The notes beneath the pieces were generated by a model. It saw nothing but the letters and a program-made list of their open reading frames with translations. It was not told the DNA's origin and made no database searches. From positions 1 through 64,000 of the forward strand of contig JAVBWI010000007.1 in assembly GCA_036677445.1 (NCBI GenBank): 64,000 nucleotides of DNA, written 5' to 3'. Origin of the DNA: JAVBWI01 sp036677445. Lineage in GTDB: Bacteria > Bacillota > Clostridia > Christensenellales > CAG-138. The translations under genes and the position numbers were made by a program. This document shows positions 1 through 7,597 of this stretch, piece after piece. Within the stretch, counting starts at the first letter, position 1. Each line of letters opens with the position of its first letter.

Positions 1-130
1 AGGGCTGCGCCACGCCGGGGGTGTAGGCAAGGGACAGATCCTCTTTTGTTTTGACGGGCACGGTGGCGACGACCTCGATCTTTCCTTTCCATTCTGCATG
101 CAGCCGCAGGGATTCCTTGGCGTAATCCAT
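1..130 (-). CDS. NAD-dependent malic enzyme, N-terminal fragment
   Basis: Only the first 43 codons are inside the window; the gene runs off the left edge. The peptide starts MDYAKESLRLHAEWKGKIEV and continues with a segment ending in YTPGVAQP, the typical opening of prokaryotic malic enzymes (oxidative decarboxylation of malate to pyruvate). The ATG at 130 is 33 bases after the stop of the LarA-like gene on the same strand, so the two are probably co-transcribed with the Ldh2-type dehydrogenase further upstream. The catalytic and NAD-binding parts are not visible, so cofactor preference cannot be judged. Confidence 0.85.
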   Translation of the reverse strand, partial: MDYAKESLRLHAEWKGKIEVVATVPVKTKEDLSLAYTPGVAQP

Positions 131-163
131 ATTCTTCTTCCTTTCCTGTGCTTGTTGATTATT

Positions 164-1435
164 TTATTGTTCAGCGGCCTCCACGATTACGGAAATACCG
201 TTGGGTATCACCGTGACGTTGGAGCCGTCCGGTTTCGCGTTGGCCATTTTAAGCGCGTCTGTGAGCTCAGGCGCAAATTCCATTTTCATATCCTGCACGG
301 TTTCCCGCATTTCAGGGCGGGAAACGAGTATCACCCGGTGCTTTTTTAATATCCGGGCAAGCACCTGCGACTCCCATTGATCCGGGATGGTGTTTTGCTG
401 CGGCGTCGCCATGATTTCCTCATAGAGCGCGTGCGGACTTAGGCAATCGCGCAGCGACCGGTAAAACGCATCGCCGCCGGTGCCGTCCGCGCATTCTGCG
501 CAGAGTATCAGCACAGCGCCCGGGTTGGCCGTGGCCTCCGCCGCGGTCAAGCCCTTGACGCACTGGTAAATGTTCTGGTCCAACGGCGCGCCGCCGTTGG
601 TGGTCACCACCACGTCGGCGGGCGCGGCCTGCACCGCGCAGTATTGCCGCAAATACGCGCAGCCGGCCCTGTGCGCCTGCTCCATATCCCCCGCAAAGGC
701 GGCAACGGTGCGCTTTTCTTCATCGATGACAACGTTGACGATGTACTGCAGTTTCGCAAGCCTTGCCGCGGCAAGCATATCGGTGTGCAGCGGGTTGCCT
801 TCGAGCATGCCCGTACGCGCGCGCGGGTTGTCGATAAACGCGCTGCAGTGGTTGCCCAGCACCGTGACACGGTCGCACACCCCCGGCAGCACGGATTTTC
901 GCCCGCCGGAAAATCCCGCAAAAAAGTGTGGTTCAATAAACCCTTCCGCGACAAGCAGCTCCGTATCCGCCGCCACCCTGTCGATGACGAGCGGCGCGCC
1001 GGACGGCAATACGCCGATGCGCACGTTTTGCTCCGCGTTCTGTGAATCGTGTATGACGATGCGCTCGCTCGCGACGATCTCTTGCCCCAGCTTCTCTTTA
1101 AGCTCCGCATGCGTGGTGCCGCGATGAAAGCCGGTCGCTACCAAGAGCGTGATCTCTATGGAGGGGCTGCCCGCTCGCAATGCCTCCAGCATGGGGGGCA
1201 GTATATCCCGGCTGGGCACCGGCCGCGTATGGTCGCTGATGATGACCGTCGCCCGCGGTTTGCCCTTTGCAAGCGCCTGCAGCGGCAGGCTGCCGGCGGG
1301 CCGCGCCATGGCTTCGCGTACGATTTCCATGCCCGGGCGCTCTGAGCGCAGGCTGTCCACCCGCGATTGCAATACGCAGGCACAGCCGCAGTCGTATGGG
1401 ATATGTCCATTCCCATAAGGGAGCCGTAGCAGCAT
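164..1435 (-). CDS. LarA-family nickel-dependent 2-hydroxyacid racemase
   Basis: A 423-residue protein of the lactate racemase (LarA, DUF2088) family. It carries DHTRP at 68-72, GFH at 102-104, and the block EPHFFAGFSGGRKS with His170 and Lys180, followed by His196. These match the LarA residues His108, His174, Lys184 and His200 at a constant offset of four, so the nickel-pincer cofactor site looks intact. The ATG at 1435 follows GGGAGAG and lies 20 bases after the Ldh2-type gene. No larB, larC or larE cofactor genes are in the window. The substrate is not fixed by sequence; the neighbouring malic enzyme and malate/lactate dehydrogenase suggest malate (inference). Confidence 0.85.
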   Translation of the reverse strand: MLLRLPYGNGHIPYDCGCACVLQSRVDSLRSERPGMEIVREAMARPAGSLPLQALAKGKPRATVIISDHTRPVPSRDILPPMLEALRAGSPSIEITLLVATGFHRGTTHAELKEKLGQEIVASERIVIHDSQNAEQNVRIGVLPSGAPLVIDRVAADTELLVAEGFIEPHFFAGFSGGRKSVLPGVCDRVTVLGNHCSAFIDNPRARTGMLEGNPLHTDMLAAARLAKLQYIVNVVIDEEKRTVAAFAGDMEQAHRAGCAYLRQYCAVQAAPADVVVTTNGGAPLDQNIYQCVKGLTAAEATANPGAVLILCAECADGTGGDAFYRSLRDCLSPHALYEEIMATPQQNTIPDQWESQVLARILKKHRVILVSRPEMRETVQDMKMEFAPELTDALKMANAKPDGSNVTVIPNGISVIVEAAEQ

Positions 1436-1454
1436 GCGTTCTCTCCCGATTAAC

Positions 1455-2582
1455 TCAATAGTTGCCCTTGAACACCGCTTTGGCGTCCGGAGGCAGGTAG
1501 GAGCCGAAGTAGGAACTAAAATCCATATGCAGGAAGTTGCACATATCCAGCACTTCCGTCATAGTGTTCTCGTTGACAGGTATGCCTTCCTTCATGCGCT
1601 GTTGCATGGCGGCAACTTCTTTTTCGCCGTGGGTATAAATCCGCGCCTGCCCCTCGGCCTTGGGCGCATCCCGCAGTTCCTGCAGGAAGGTGGAAAAATG
1701 CGCCTTGATCGCGGCGGGGTCGCCGAATATTGCGGGATCGATGGCCGCAAAGCCGTGGCAGATGCCGCCTTTCGTCCCCTGCATGGTGTAATTGGAGGTC
1801 ATGCCCAGCGAAAGTATGGAGGTGAATATTTCGCACAGCATGCCGTAGCCGTAACCCTTGTGGCTGCCCAGCACCTCGGCGCTGCCGCCCAGCGGCATGA
1901 TACCGCCGCCGTTCTTCGCGATGATGTTCTTTAAAACATCCGGCGCATCCGAGCTTGGATGCCCGTCCTTATCCAGCGCCCAGCCCTCCGGCAGGGGTTT
2001 TTCCATTTTATTATACATCTCCAGCTTGCCCCTTGTCACCACGGTGGTGGAAGCGTCGAAGAAGAAGTCGCAGGGTTCCGCAGGCATGGCGCAGGCGATG
2101 GGGTTGGAGCCCAGCATGGCAAGCCGCCCGAAGGTAGGCACCATGATGGCCTCGGAATTGGTGAAGGAAAAGCCGATGAGCCCCGCGTCGCACGCAAGCT
2201 TTGCGTAATACCCGGCAATACCGTAGTGGTTGGAATTGCGCGCGGTAACGATGGCGATGCCGCTCGTTTTCGCCTTTTTGACGGCGATATCCATGGCAAA
2301 TTTACCGATCAGCTGGCCCATGCCGTCATGCCCGTCCACGACGGCGGAAACGGGCGTCTCAAACACGACCTCCGGCTTGGCGTGCACGTCGATCATGCCC
2401 TTTTCGATTCCCTTGTGGTAGCGGACCATGCGCTGCATGCCGTGGCTTTCTATTCCGTAAAGATCGGACAACAGCAATACGTCGGTGATGACTTTGCTTT
2501 CTTCCCCGGTAAAGCCGAAGGCTTCAAACGCGTCGCGGCAGAGCGCTTTGAGCGTTTCATAAGGCCAAGTGATATTTCCCAT
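1455..2582 (-). CDS. Ldh2-family malate/L-lactate/sulfolactate-type dehydrogenase
   Basis: A 375-residue NAD(P)-dependent oxidoreductase of the Ldh_2 (YiaK/ComC) family, which oxidises 2-hydroxyacids such as malate, lactate or sulfolactate. Visible family motifs are GIESHG with His47 and ARNSNHYGIAGYY with His119; length is normal for the family (about 330-370). It is the first gene of a minus-strand operon with the LarA-like racemase and malic enzyme. A sigma-A-like promoter and a FadR-type operator lie between it and the regulator gene. With a racemase next door, it may use one enantiomer of malate and feed oxaloacetate or pyruvate metabolism (inference). Confidence 0.85.
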   Translation of the reverse strand: MGNITWPYETLKALCRDAFEAFGFTGEESKVITDVLLLSDLYGIESHGMQRMVRYHKGIEKGMIDVHAKPEVVFETPVSAVVDGHDGMGQLIGKFAMDIAVKKAKTSGIAIVTARNSNHYGIAGYYAKLACDAGLIGFSFTNSEAIMVPTFGRLAMLGSNPIACAMPAEPCDFFFDASTTVVTRGKLEMYNKMEKPLPEGWALDKDGHPSSDAPDVLKNIIAKNGGGIMPLGGSAEVLGSHKGYGYGMLCEIFTSILSLGMTSNYTMQGTKGGICHGFAAIDPAIFGDPAAIKAHFSTFLQELRDAPKAEGQARIYTHGEKEVAAMQQRMKEGIPVNENTMTEVLDMCNFLHMDFSSYFGSYLPPDAKAVFKGNY

Positions 2583-2627
2583 GTTTTTCTCCTTTTCTAC
2601 GCTAAGAGTTGCCTTTACTACTGGTAG

Positions 2628-2640
2628 GTGGTCTGTCCAC
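2628..2640. promoter_or_regulatory. FadR/GntR-type operator
   Basis: GTGGTCTGTCCAC is an inverted repeat (GTGG...CCAC) containing TGGTCnGnCCA, close to the TGGTC..GACCA pattern of FadR-subfamily GntR regulators. A near copy (GTGGTCTGTCAAC) overlaps the -35 of the regulator gene at 3496-3508, so both promoters are probably bound by the adjacent GntR protein. Confidence 0.6.
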
Positions 2641-2647
2641 TAGTGTT

Positions 2648-2676
2648 ATTTTACCTACCGCCTGCGGAAAATGCAA
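2648..2676 (-). promoter_or_regulatory. Promoter of the Ldh2-LarA-malic enzyme operon
   Basis: Read on the minus strand: -35 TTGCAT (2671-2676), 17-base spacer, -10 TAAAAT (2648-2653). The operator at 2628-2640 starts eight bases after the -10, over the expected transcription start, which fits repression. Confidence 0.6.
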
Positions 2677-2679
2677 CCG

Positions 2680-3396
2680 TTAATTGTTAGGATTCGCTTT
2701 TTCCAAATGCATCAGATAGCTTTCCACCTGCTCCATATGCTCGTCCATACACCGCGCGGCAAGCTTGGCGTCCTTTAAACGAATCGCTGCCAATATCGCC
2801 CTGTGCTGGCTGTCGATCATGGCAAAGCCGCTGTCATAGGTCATAATGGAAACGCGTATGCCGATGATCAGGTTTTCGATCAAATGGGAAGCCGCGTAGA
2901 GTATGCTCAGTATCATGGGGCTTCTTGCCGCCTCCGCAATGCGGTAATGCAGCTGCCTGTCCAGCTCCGCGCGCTCCTGTTCGTCCTTGCTGGTTTCCAT
3001 GCGGTTGACGATCTGTTCAAGCTGCAGAAGCTCAGCCTCGCTGCGCTCTACGGCGGCGAGCCTTGCGGTTTCCACCTCCAGCGCGTGCCGGAGCTGCTGC
3101 ACCTGCCGCACGCCCGTGCCGGAAAGCGCGAACATCATGGAAAGCGGCTGCATCAAACAGCGGGTAAGATCCTCGGCAAGAAAGTTCCCTTCCCCCTGCA
3201 CACAGCGCACAAGGCCGATGATCTCCAGCGCCCGGATAGCCTCGCGCACCGCGGTACGGGATACGCCAAGCTCTTCTGAAAGCACACGCTCGGAAGGGAG
3301 CTTATCCCCCGCCGACCATGCGCCGGCCTTGATTTGTTCCTGTATCTGCTCGAGTATCTCTAAAAAGACCTTTTTCTGCTCGATCTTTACAAACAT
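2680..3396 (-). CDS. FadR-subfamily GntR transcriptional regulator
   Basis: A 238-residue regulator. The N-terminal winged helix shows GDKLPSERVLSEELGVSRTA and VREAIRALEIIGLV, typical of the GntR family. The C-terminal all-helical FCD ligand domain has RQLHYRIAEAA, a region that often binds a metal and a small organic acid. I chose the ATG at 3396 (MFVKIEQKK, preceded by GGCGGA); an in-frame GTG at 3429 is possible. Two copies of a GTGGTCTGTC operator, one before this gene and one before the divergent-function operon downstream on the same strand, suggest it controls 2-hydroxyacid use and itself. The effector is unknown; lactate or malate is plausible. Confidence 0.85.
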   Translation of the reverse strand: MFVKIEQKKVFLEILEQIQEQIKAGAWSAGDKLPSERVLSEELGVSRTAVREAIRALEIIGLVRCVQGEGNFLAEDLTRCLMQPLSMMFALSGTGVRQVQQLRHALEVETARLAAVERSEAELLQLEQIVNRMETSKDEQERAELDRQLHYRIAEAARSPMILSILYAASHLIENLIIGIRVSIMTYDSGFAMIDSQHRAILAAIRLKDAKLAARCMDEHMEQVESYLMHLEKANPNN

Positions 3397-3477
3397 GCGT
3401 TCCGCCTGCCCAACTGCATATTTTTCCACATTGCCCCGGACGCTTGCCGGATTGCGGCTTTACCCTGGCTGCTCTTT

Positions 3478-3508
3478 ATTGTACTTGCGCGGCGAGTGGT
3501 CTGTCAAC
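3478..3508 (-). promoter_or_regulatory. Promoter and operator of the GntR regulator gene
   Basis: Minus strand: -35 TTGACA (3502-3507), 18-base spacer, -10 TACAAT (3478-3483). The operator-like GTGGTCTGTCAAC (3496-3508) covers the -35, consistent with autorepression. Confidence 0.6.
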
Positions 3509-3548
3509 CGCCCAATCAAAGGGCATAGCGGGGCAGGCCTCCCTGCTC

Positions 3549-4130
3549 CTATGCGCGCAGAATATCCACGATCCAGCCGCTTTCCGGCATGGGCAGCGCG
3601 GGCTGCAGCGCGTGGTAGGTCGCCACGCCCTGCACCGCGCCCCAATACGCCACAAGCAGCGCCACAGGGTCGCCCGCTTTGATTTCGCCCTTCTGCTGCC
3701 CCGCGCGTATGACTTCGACAAGCGGCGTGAACATATCAAAGCCCTGCATCAGTTCCTTCACAGAGGCAGGCACATCCTCGCTTTTTTGCGCCATCTCCAT
3801 AAGCAGAAACATCTTTGCCGAAAAAGAGCTGACCGTAATGACATGGAATATAAAGCCCGTCATGCTTTCAAATACTTTTAGCGGCTCTTGCGATTGCCCG
3901 AGGCTTTGCGAAAGCAGCTCCATCGGTGCGCCGATGCCCAGCTTGACCAGTTCTTCGTATATCTGCTCCTTGGATTCAAAGTAATTGAATATCAGCCCCG
4001 GGCTGATATGAAGCTCCGATGCGATATCCCGAAGCTTCATACCGGCGTAACCGTAGCTGATGATTCTATCCAGGCAGCAGGCGAGTATTTGTTCGCGGCG
4101 CATCAGCCGCTGCTGTTCACGTTTGTTCAT
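3549..4130 (-). CDS. TetR/AcrR-family transcriptional regulator
   Basis: A 193-residue TetR-type repressor. The N-terminal HTH reads RREQILACCLDRIISYGYAG then LRDIASELHISPGLIFNYFESKEQIYEEL, the classic TetR pattern; the C-terminal ligand domain is unassigned. It begins seven bases after the stop of the FAD oxidoreductase gene, so the two form an operon. The start is either the ATG at 4130 or the GTG just before it; neither has a strong ribosome site, so translation may be coupled. A long perfect palindrome in the operon promoter (5613-5639) is the likely operator. Confidence 0.85.
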   Translation of the reverse strand: MNKREQQRLMRREQILACCLDRIISYGYAGMKLRDIASELHISPGLIFNYFESKEQIYEELVKLGIGAPMELLSQSLGQSQEPLKVFESMTGFIFHVITVSSFSAKMFLLMEMAQKSEDVPASVKELMQGFDMFTPLVEVIRAGQQKGEIKAGDPVALLVAYWGAVQGVATYHALQPALPMPESGWIVDILRA

Positions 4131-4136
4131 CACTCT

Positions 4137-5591
4137 TTATTTTGCCCTAAGCTCGCGCAGCGCGGTACGTGCGGCGGATTTGCCGCTGTCCACCGCGGTG
4201 CAGATGCCGCCGCCGGGTGTGACCCACTGCCCTGCGAGTATCATGTTCCTAACACCGGGCACGGTTCTGTCGATGCGGCGGAATAGGTCTTGCGGCGTGG
4301 GCATAAACCCCTCATAGGAAGCCTGGTAAGCGTCCGTCAGCCGCACATAGGTAGCGGGCGTGGAAACATCCGTAACCTCGATCGCCTCCGTAAAACCGGG
4401 GAAGCGGACCTCAATCTCCGCGGCCACGGCATCCGAGAGCGCCTGCTTCTGTTTGCGGTACTCGCCGATGTTTTCCGCGCGGAGCGCCTGCCAGTAGGCA
4501 AGCGGCGCATCCAGCATGGCCATCACGCTGCTTTTGCCTTCGGGCGCCGCGGAAGGATCAAAATCGAAGGAGCGGACGAACAGGGAATGTGCTTTGGTAT
4601 CCGGCGAGGTCTGAATACCCGCCGGGCATTCGCAGGTCGCCGCAAACGGTATGCCGAGCCTCTTTTTGACCCCGAAAGATACCAACGCCAGCGGCGGAAA
4701 CAGCGGCGACTCTTTAAGCATGGCGTCGAGCTGAGGGTGCGCATACCGCCCCTTGAGCTGCTTATTGAGCAGTGCGTGCATATCGCAGGCGGCGATGACC
4801 ATATCCGCACGGTGTTCTTCACCGCGCACGCGCACGCCCACAGCGCAGCCGTTCTCTACAATAACCTCCTCAACTGGGGCGTTCAGGTGCAGCCTGCCGC
4901 CCGCGGCGCGGAAGTTTTCCACCATACGGCGCATCACGTCGCGCGCGCCGCCCATGGGGTAGCCTGCGTTGCCGCCCATACGGGTGCCTAGCATCATAAA
5001 GAGCCCGCTGGCGGTGAATTCGGCGGGCATGAGCCGCAGCAGCAGCGTGCGCAGTGTCTCGTTCTGAAAGCGCGACACGTATTCCCGCATCGTCTTTTTC
5101 ACATGCTTGAACATGGCGAGCATGCCTATGCTGGTAAACCCGGCCTTGACCTTATCAAAAAACGAATCAAAGCCGCCCGGCATGCTCGCGCGGGAGATGC
5201 GCGCGATGTCGCCGCACATCGCATCGATGGGCGCGGCATCCTCCGGCGCAAGGGTACGCAAAAAGGTGCGGAACGCCGTCAACTCCATCGGTATCTCATA
5301 AGTCACGCCGTCAATTTCCTCCACAATATGGTCGGCGTTGTATATGACCGTGTCTTTTGTAAGCGCCCCGACCTCGCGGTAAAGTTTATTAAACCCGTCG
5401 CCCGTTTTTGTGCCCACCATCCAGTGGATGCAGCCGTCGAACCAATACCCGCCGCGTTCCCACGCGGTACACATGCCGCCCGGCCAGGGCGCCATCTCGA
5501 ATATATCCGCTTCCACGCCGTTTTTCGCAAGGTGTATCCCCGCGCTCATCCCCGTAAGCCCCGCCCCGATCACGATTGCCCGCTTTGCCAT
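4137..5591 (-). CDS. CrtI-like FAD-dependent oxidoreductase (phytoene desaturase family)
   Basis: A 484-residue flavoprotein. It opens with the dinucleotide-binding motif IVIGAGLTGMSAGIHLAKNG and PGGMCTAW, and ends with the family motif around VRNMILAGQWVTPGGGICTAV. The family includes carotenoid desaturases, retinol saturases and other isoprenoid or lipid redox enzymes; no carotenoid synthesis genes are present, so the substrate is open. The start at 5591 is set by AGGAGGTAACGGGT; the longer frame to 5633 would run through the operator. Operon with the TetR gene downstream. Confidence 0.8.
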   Translation of the reverse strand: MAKRAIVIGAGLTGMSAGIHLAKNGVEADIFEMAPWPGGMCTAWERGGYWFDGCIHWMVGTKTGDGFNKLYREVGALTKDTVIYNADHIVEEIDGVTYEIPMELTAFRTFLRTLAPEDAAPIDAMCGDIARISRASMPGGFDSFFDKVKAGFTSIGMLAMFKHVKKTMREYVSRFQNETLRTLLLRLMPAEFTASGLFMMLGTRMGGNAGYPMGGARDVMRRMVENFRAAGGRLHLNAPVEEVIVENGCAVGVRVRGEEHRADMVIAACDMHALLNKQLKGRYAHPQLDAMLKESPLFPPLALVSFGVKKRLGIPFAATCECPAGIQTSPDTKAHSLFVRSFDFDPSAAPEGKSSVMAMLDAPLAYWQALRAENIGEYRKQKQALSDAVAAEIEVRFPGFTEAIEVTDVSTPATYVRLTDAYQASYEGFMPTPQDLFRRIDRTVPGVRNMILAGQWVTPGGGICTAVDSGKSAARTALRELRAK

Positions 5592-5612
5592 ACCCGTTAC
5601 CTCCTGAAAATT

Positions 5613-5639
5613 AAACAGATGTTCATTGAACATTCGTTT
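5613..5639. promoter_or_regulatory. Palindromic TetR operator
   Basis: ATGTTCA-T-TGAACAT (5619-5633) is a perfect inverted repeat with a one-base centre, extended by outer arms AAAC (5613-5616) and GTTT (5636-5639). It lies between the -10 and the ribosome site of the FAD oxidoreductase-TetR operon, a standard place for a TetR operator. Confidence 0.7.
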
Positions 5640-5642
5640 AAT

Positions 5643-5671
5643 AAAATATACGCATTTTGAGCGCCTGTCAA
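5643..5671 (-). promoter_or_regulatory. Promoter of the FAD oxidoreductase-TetR operon
   Basis: Minus strand: -35 TTGACA (5666-5671), 17-base spacer, -10 TATTTT (5643-5648), immediately followed by the palindromic operator. Confidence 0.6.
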
Positions 5672-5881
5672 GTAAAATTTTCCTGTTGCCAAAAAAAATT
5701 ATCGCAGGAGGGATTTTTCTGTTTTGATCCCCCGATAAATCGGGAACGTGAGCAGAAAATCATACCGCCTTTGCAGGAAACGAACAATCGTGTAGAATTG
5801 AACTATTCGTAAAGGTATTGAAGATTCGTGTGATTGTATCGATATTGTAATTGTCAATGGCGTACGGGAGGAAACAAAATC

Positions 5882-6796
5882 GTGAAAATGACGGTAATCG
5901 GAGGTTCCGGCCTTTTAGGGTCCACCACAGCCTTTTATGCGGGCTGTAAGGGGCTGTTTGAGGAAATATTTCTTATCGGCACGCGGCAAAATGTCGTGAT
6001 GAGCCATGTGATGGATATGGACCAGGCGCTCTGCGCGGTATCCGGCACGCGCATACGCGTAGGTTCGTACGAAGAAATTGAACAAAGCGACGTGATACTC
6101 GTATCGGCCGGGCTGCCGGAGCGCGCGGTGGACAACCGCAACGAATACCTCACCGGCAACCTCGCGCTGGTGCAGGAAATCGGCGCAAAAATAAAAGCGC
6201 ATTGCACAAACCCGAAAATTGTGCTTTGCGCCACCAACCCCATCGATGTGTTCAACTACGCATTGTACAGGCAGTTGGGCTGGCCGCGAAAAAAGTTTCT
6301 GGGCTTTGGCTACAACGATACGCTGCGCCTTCGCTGGGCGCTCGCGGAGGAAACAGGCAAACCCTACGACAGCCTGGAAGCGTATGTGCTGGGCGAGCAT
6401 GGCGACAACCAGGTGCCGCTGTTCGAGCATCTGCGCTGCAGCGGGGAGGCCCTGACGCTGGACTTTGCAGCGCGGCTTCGCGTACGGGAAAAGATTTCCC
6501 GCTATTTCCGGAACTTTCAGGCGCTGGACAGCCGCCGCACCTCCGGCTGGACCTCTGCGGTATCGCTCACCAAAATACTGGAGGCCATTGTAAACGAAAC
6601 AGAGGAAATCATTCCCTGCTCCGTCATACCGGGCGGGGAATACGCTCAGCGTGACGTGAGTCTGGGCATGCCCGTGCGGCTTAACCGCAGCGGTGTTGCC
6701 GAAATTGTGGAGCTTCCGCTGGAAACAGCGACCAAAGAGAAGCTTGACGCCGCGGGCGACGGTATCAGGCGGCATATCGCTTCCATCGGGCTGTAG
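5882..6796 (+). CDS. Malate/lactate dehydrogenase-superfamily oxidoreductase
   Basis: A 304-residue protein of the LDH/MDH fold. Seen in order: glycine-rich GGSGLLGS at 7-14, a cofactor-loop segment LIGTRQN at 31-37, AGLPERAVDNRNEY near the substrate-loop arginines, CATNPIDV, and GEHGDNQVP with the likely catalytic His173. In NAD enzymes the second strand normally ends in Asp; here it is Gly-Thr-Arg, reminiscent of the GSER loop of NADP-dependent chloroplast MDH. I chose the GTG at 5882, ten bases after GGGAGG; ATG at 5888 is possible. The substrate (malate or another 2-ketoacid) is not fixed. Confidence 0.8.
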   Translation: MKMTVIGGSGLLGSTTAFYAGCKGLFEEIFLIGTRQNVVMSHVMDMDQALCAVSGTRIRVGSYEEIEQSDVILVSAGLPERAVDNRNEYLTGNLALVQEIGAKIKAHCTNPKIVLCATNPIDVFNYALYRQLGWPRKKFLGFGYNDTLRLRWALAEETGKPYDSLEAYVLGEHGDNQVPLFEHLRCSGEALTLDFAARLRVREKISRYFRNFQALDSRRTSGWTSAVSLTKILEAIVNETEEIIPCSVIPGGEYAQRDVSLGMPVRLNRSGVAEIVELPLETATKEKLDAAGDGIRRHIASIGL

Positions 6797-6877
6797 AATC
6801 ACTTGTTGACGCTTTGTTCATAAACTGCAGGGTATAATGGAAACAGGCATTCGTATCAAACAACAGTGGCGGTGTAC

Positions 6878-7597
6878 ATGAGAGAATTGGACCGCATGGC
6901 GGCCGAGGCCGCCCAAGACCGGCTGAAGCTGGAACAGCTCATTGTGCAGAGCGAGCGTTTTATACTAAAATGCGCTTCACGGGCAACGCATCGCTTTATT
7001 ACCAAAAGCGATGACGAATGGTCGGTCGCTTTGTTTGCCTTTGCGCAGGCGGTGCAAAAGTATCAGTTCGATAAGGGAAGCTTTCTTGCGTTCGCGCAGA
7101 CAACCATAAGCAGCAGGCTCATCGACTATCAAAGAGGGCAAGGCAAGTATAGCCCGGAGATTTCGGTAAACCCGACCGTGTTTTCCGCCGACGAAGACGA
7201 AGAGGATGCGTTTTATACCATTCGGAAGGCCGTCAGGAATCAGATCACGCAAACGCCAGACGATCAAATCGGCCTCGAAATCCAAGCAGCCAACCAGGTT
7301 TTTCGCAAATACGGCTTTACATTTTTCGAATTGGCCGACTGTTCCCCACGGACACAAAAGACAAAGGCGGTGTGTGCAAAGGCGGCGGCATACCTGCTGC
7401 ATAACCCGCTGCTGCTCAGGGAAATGCGCGCTTCCAGACAGCTGCCGCTCAAAATACTTGAAAAAAATGCGAAGCTGCCCCGAAAAAAACTTGAACGCCA
7501 TCGAAAGTATATAATAGCGGCGGTAGAGATGCTTTCCGGAGAGTATCCCTGTCTCGCGTGTTATATGCAATACATCAGGGAGGAGATGGACAAATGA
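6878..7597 (+). CDS. sigI: RNA polymerase sigma factor SigI
   Basis: About 239 residues of the SigI family. Recognised from the region-2-like segment DEWSVALFAFAQAVQKYQFD followed by GSFLAFAQTTISSRLIDYQRG, and a C-terminal SigI-type HTH region (LPLKILEKNAKLPRKKLERH). SigI factors in Bacilli and Clostridia are held by a membrane anti-sigma RsgI and respond to heat or to extracellular polysaccharide. The stop overlaps the start of rsgI by four bases (ATGA), so the pair is coupled. ATG at 6878 and GTG at 6866 are both possible starts. A TATAAT lies at 6833-6838 without a well-spaced -35. Confidence 0.9.
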   Translation: MRELDRMAAEAAQDRLKLEQLIVQSERFILKCASRATHRFITKSDDEWSVALFAFAQAVQKYQFDKGSFLAFAQTTISSRLIDYQRGQGKYSPEISVNPTVFSADEDEEDAFYTIRKAVRNQITQTPDDQIGLEIQAANQVFRKYGFTFFELADCSPRTQKTKAVCAKAAAYLLHNPLLLREMRASRQLPLKILEKNAKLPRKKLERHRKYIIAAVEMLSGEYPCLACYMQYIREEMDK

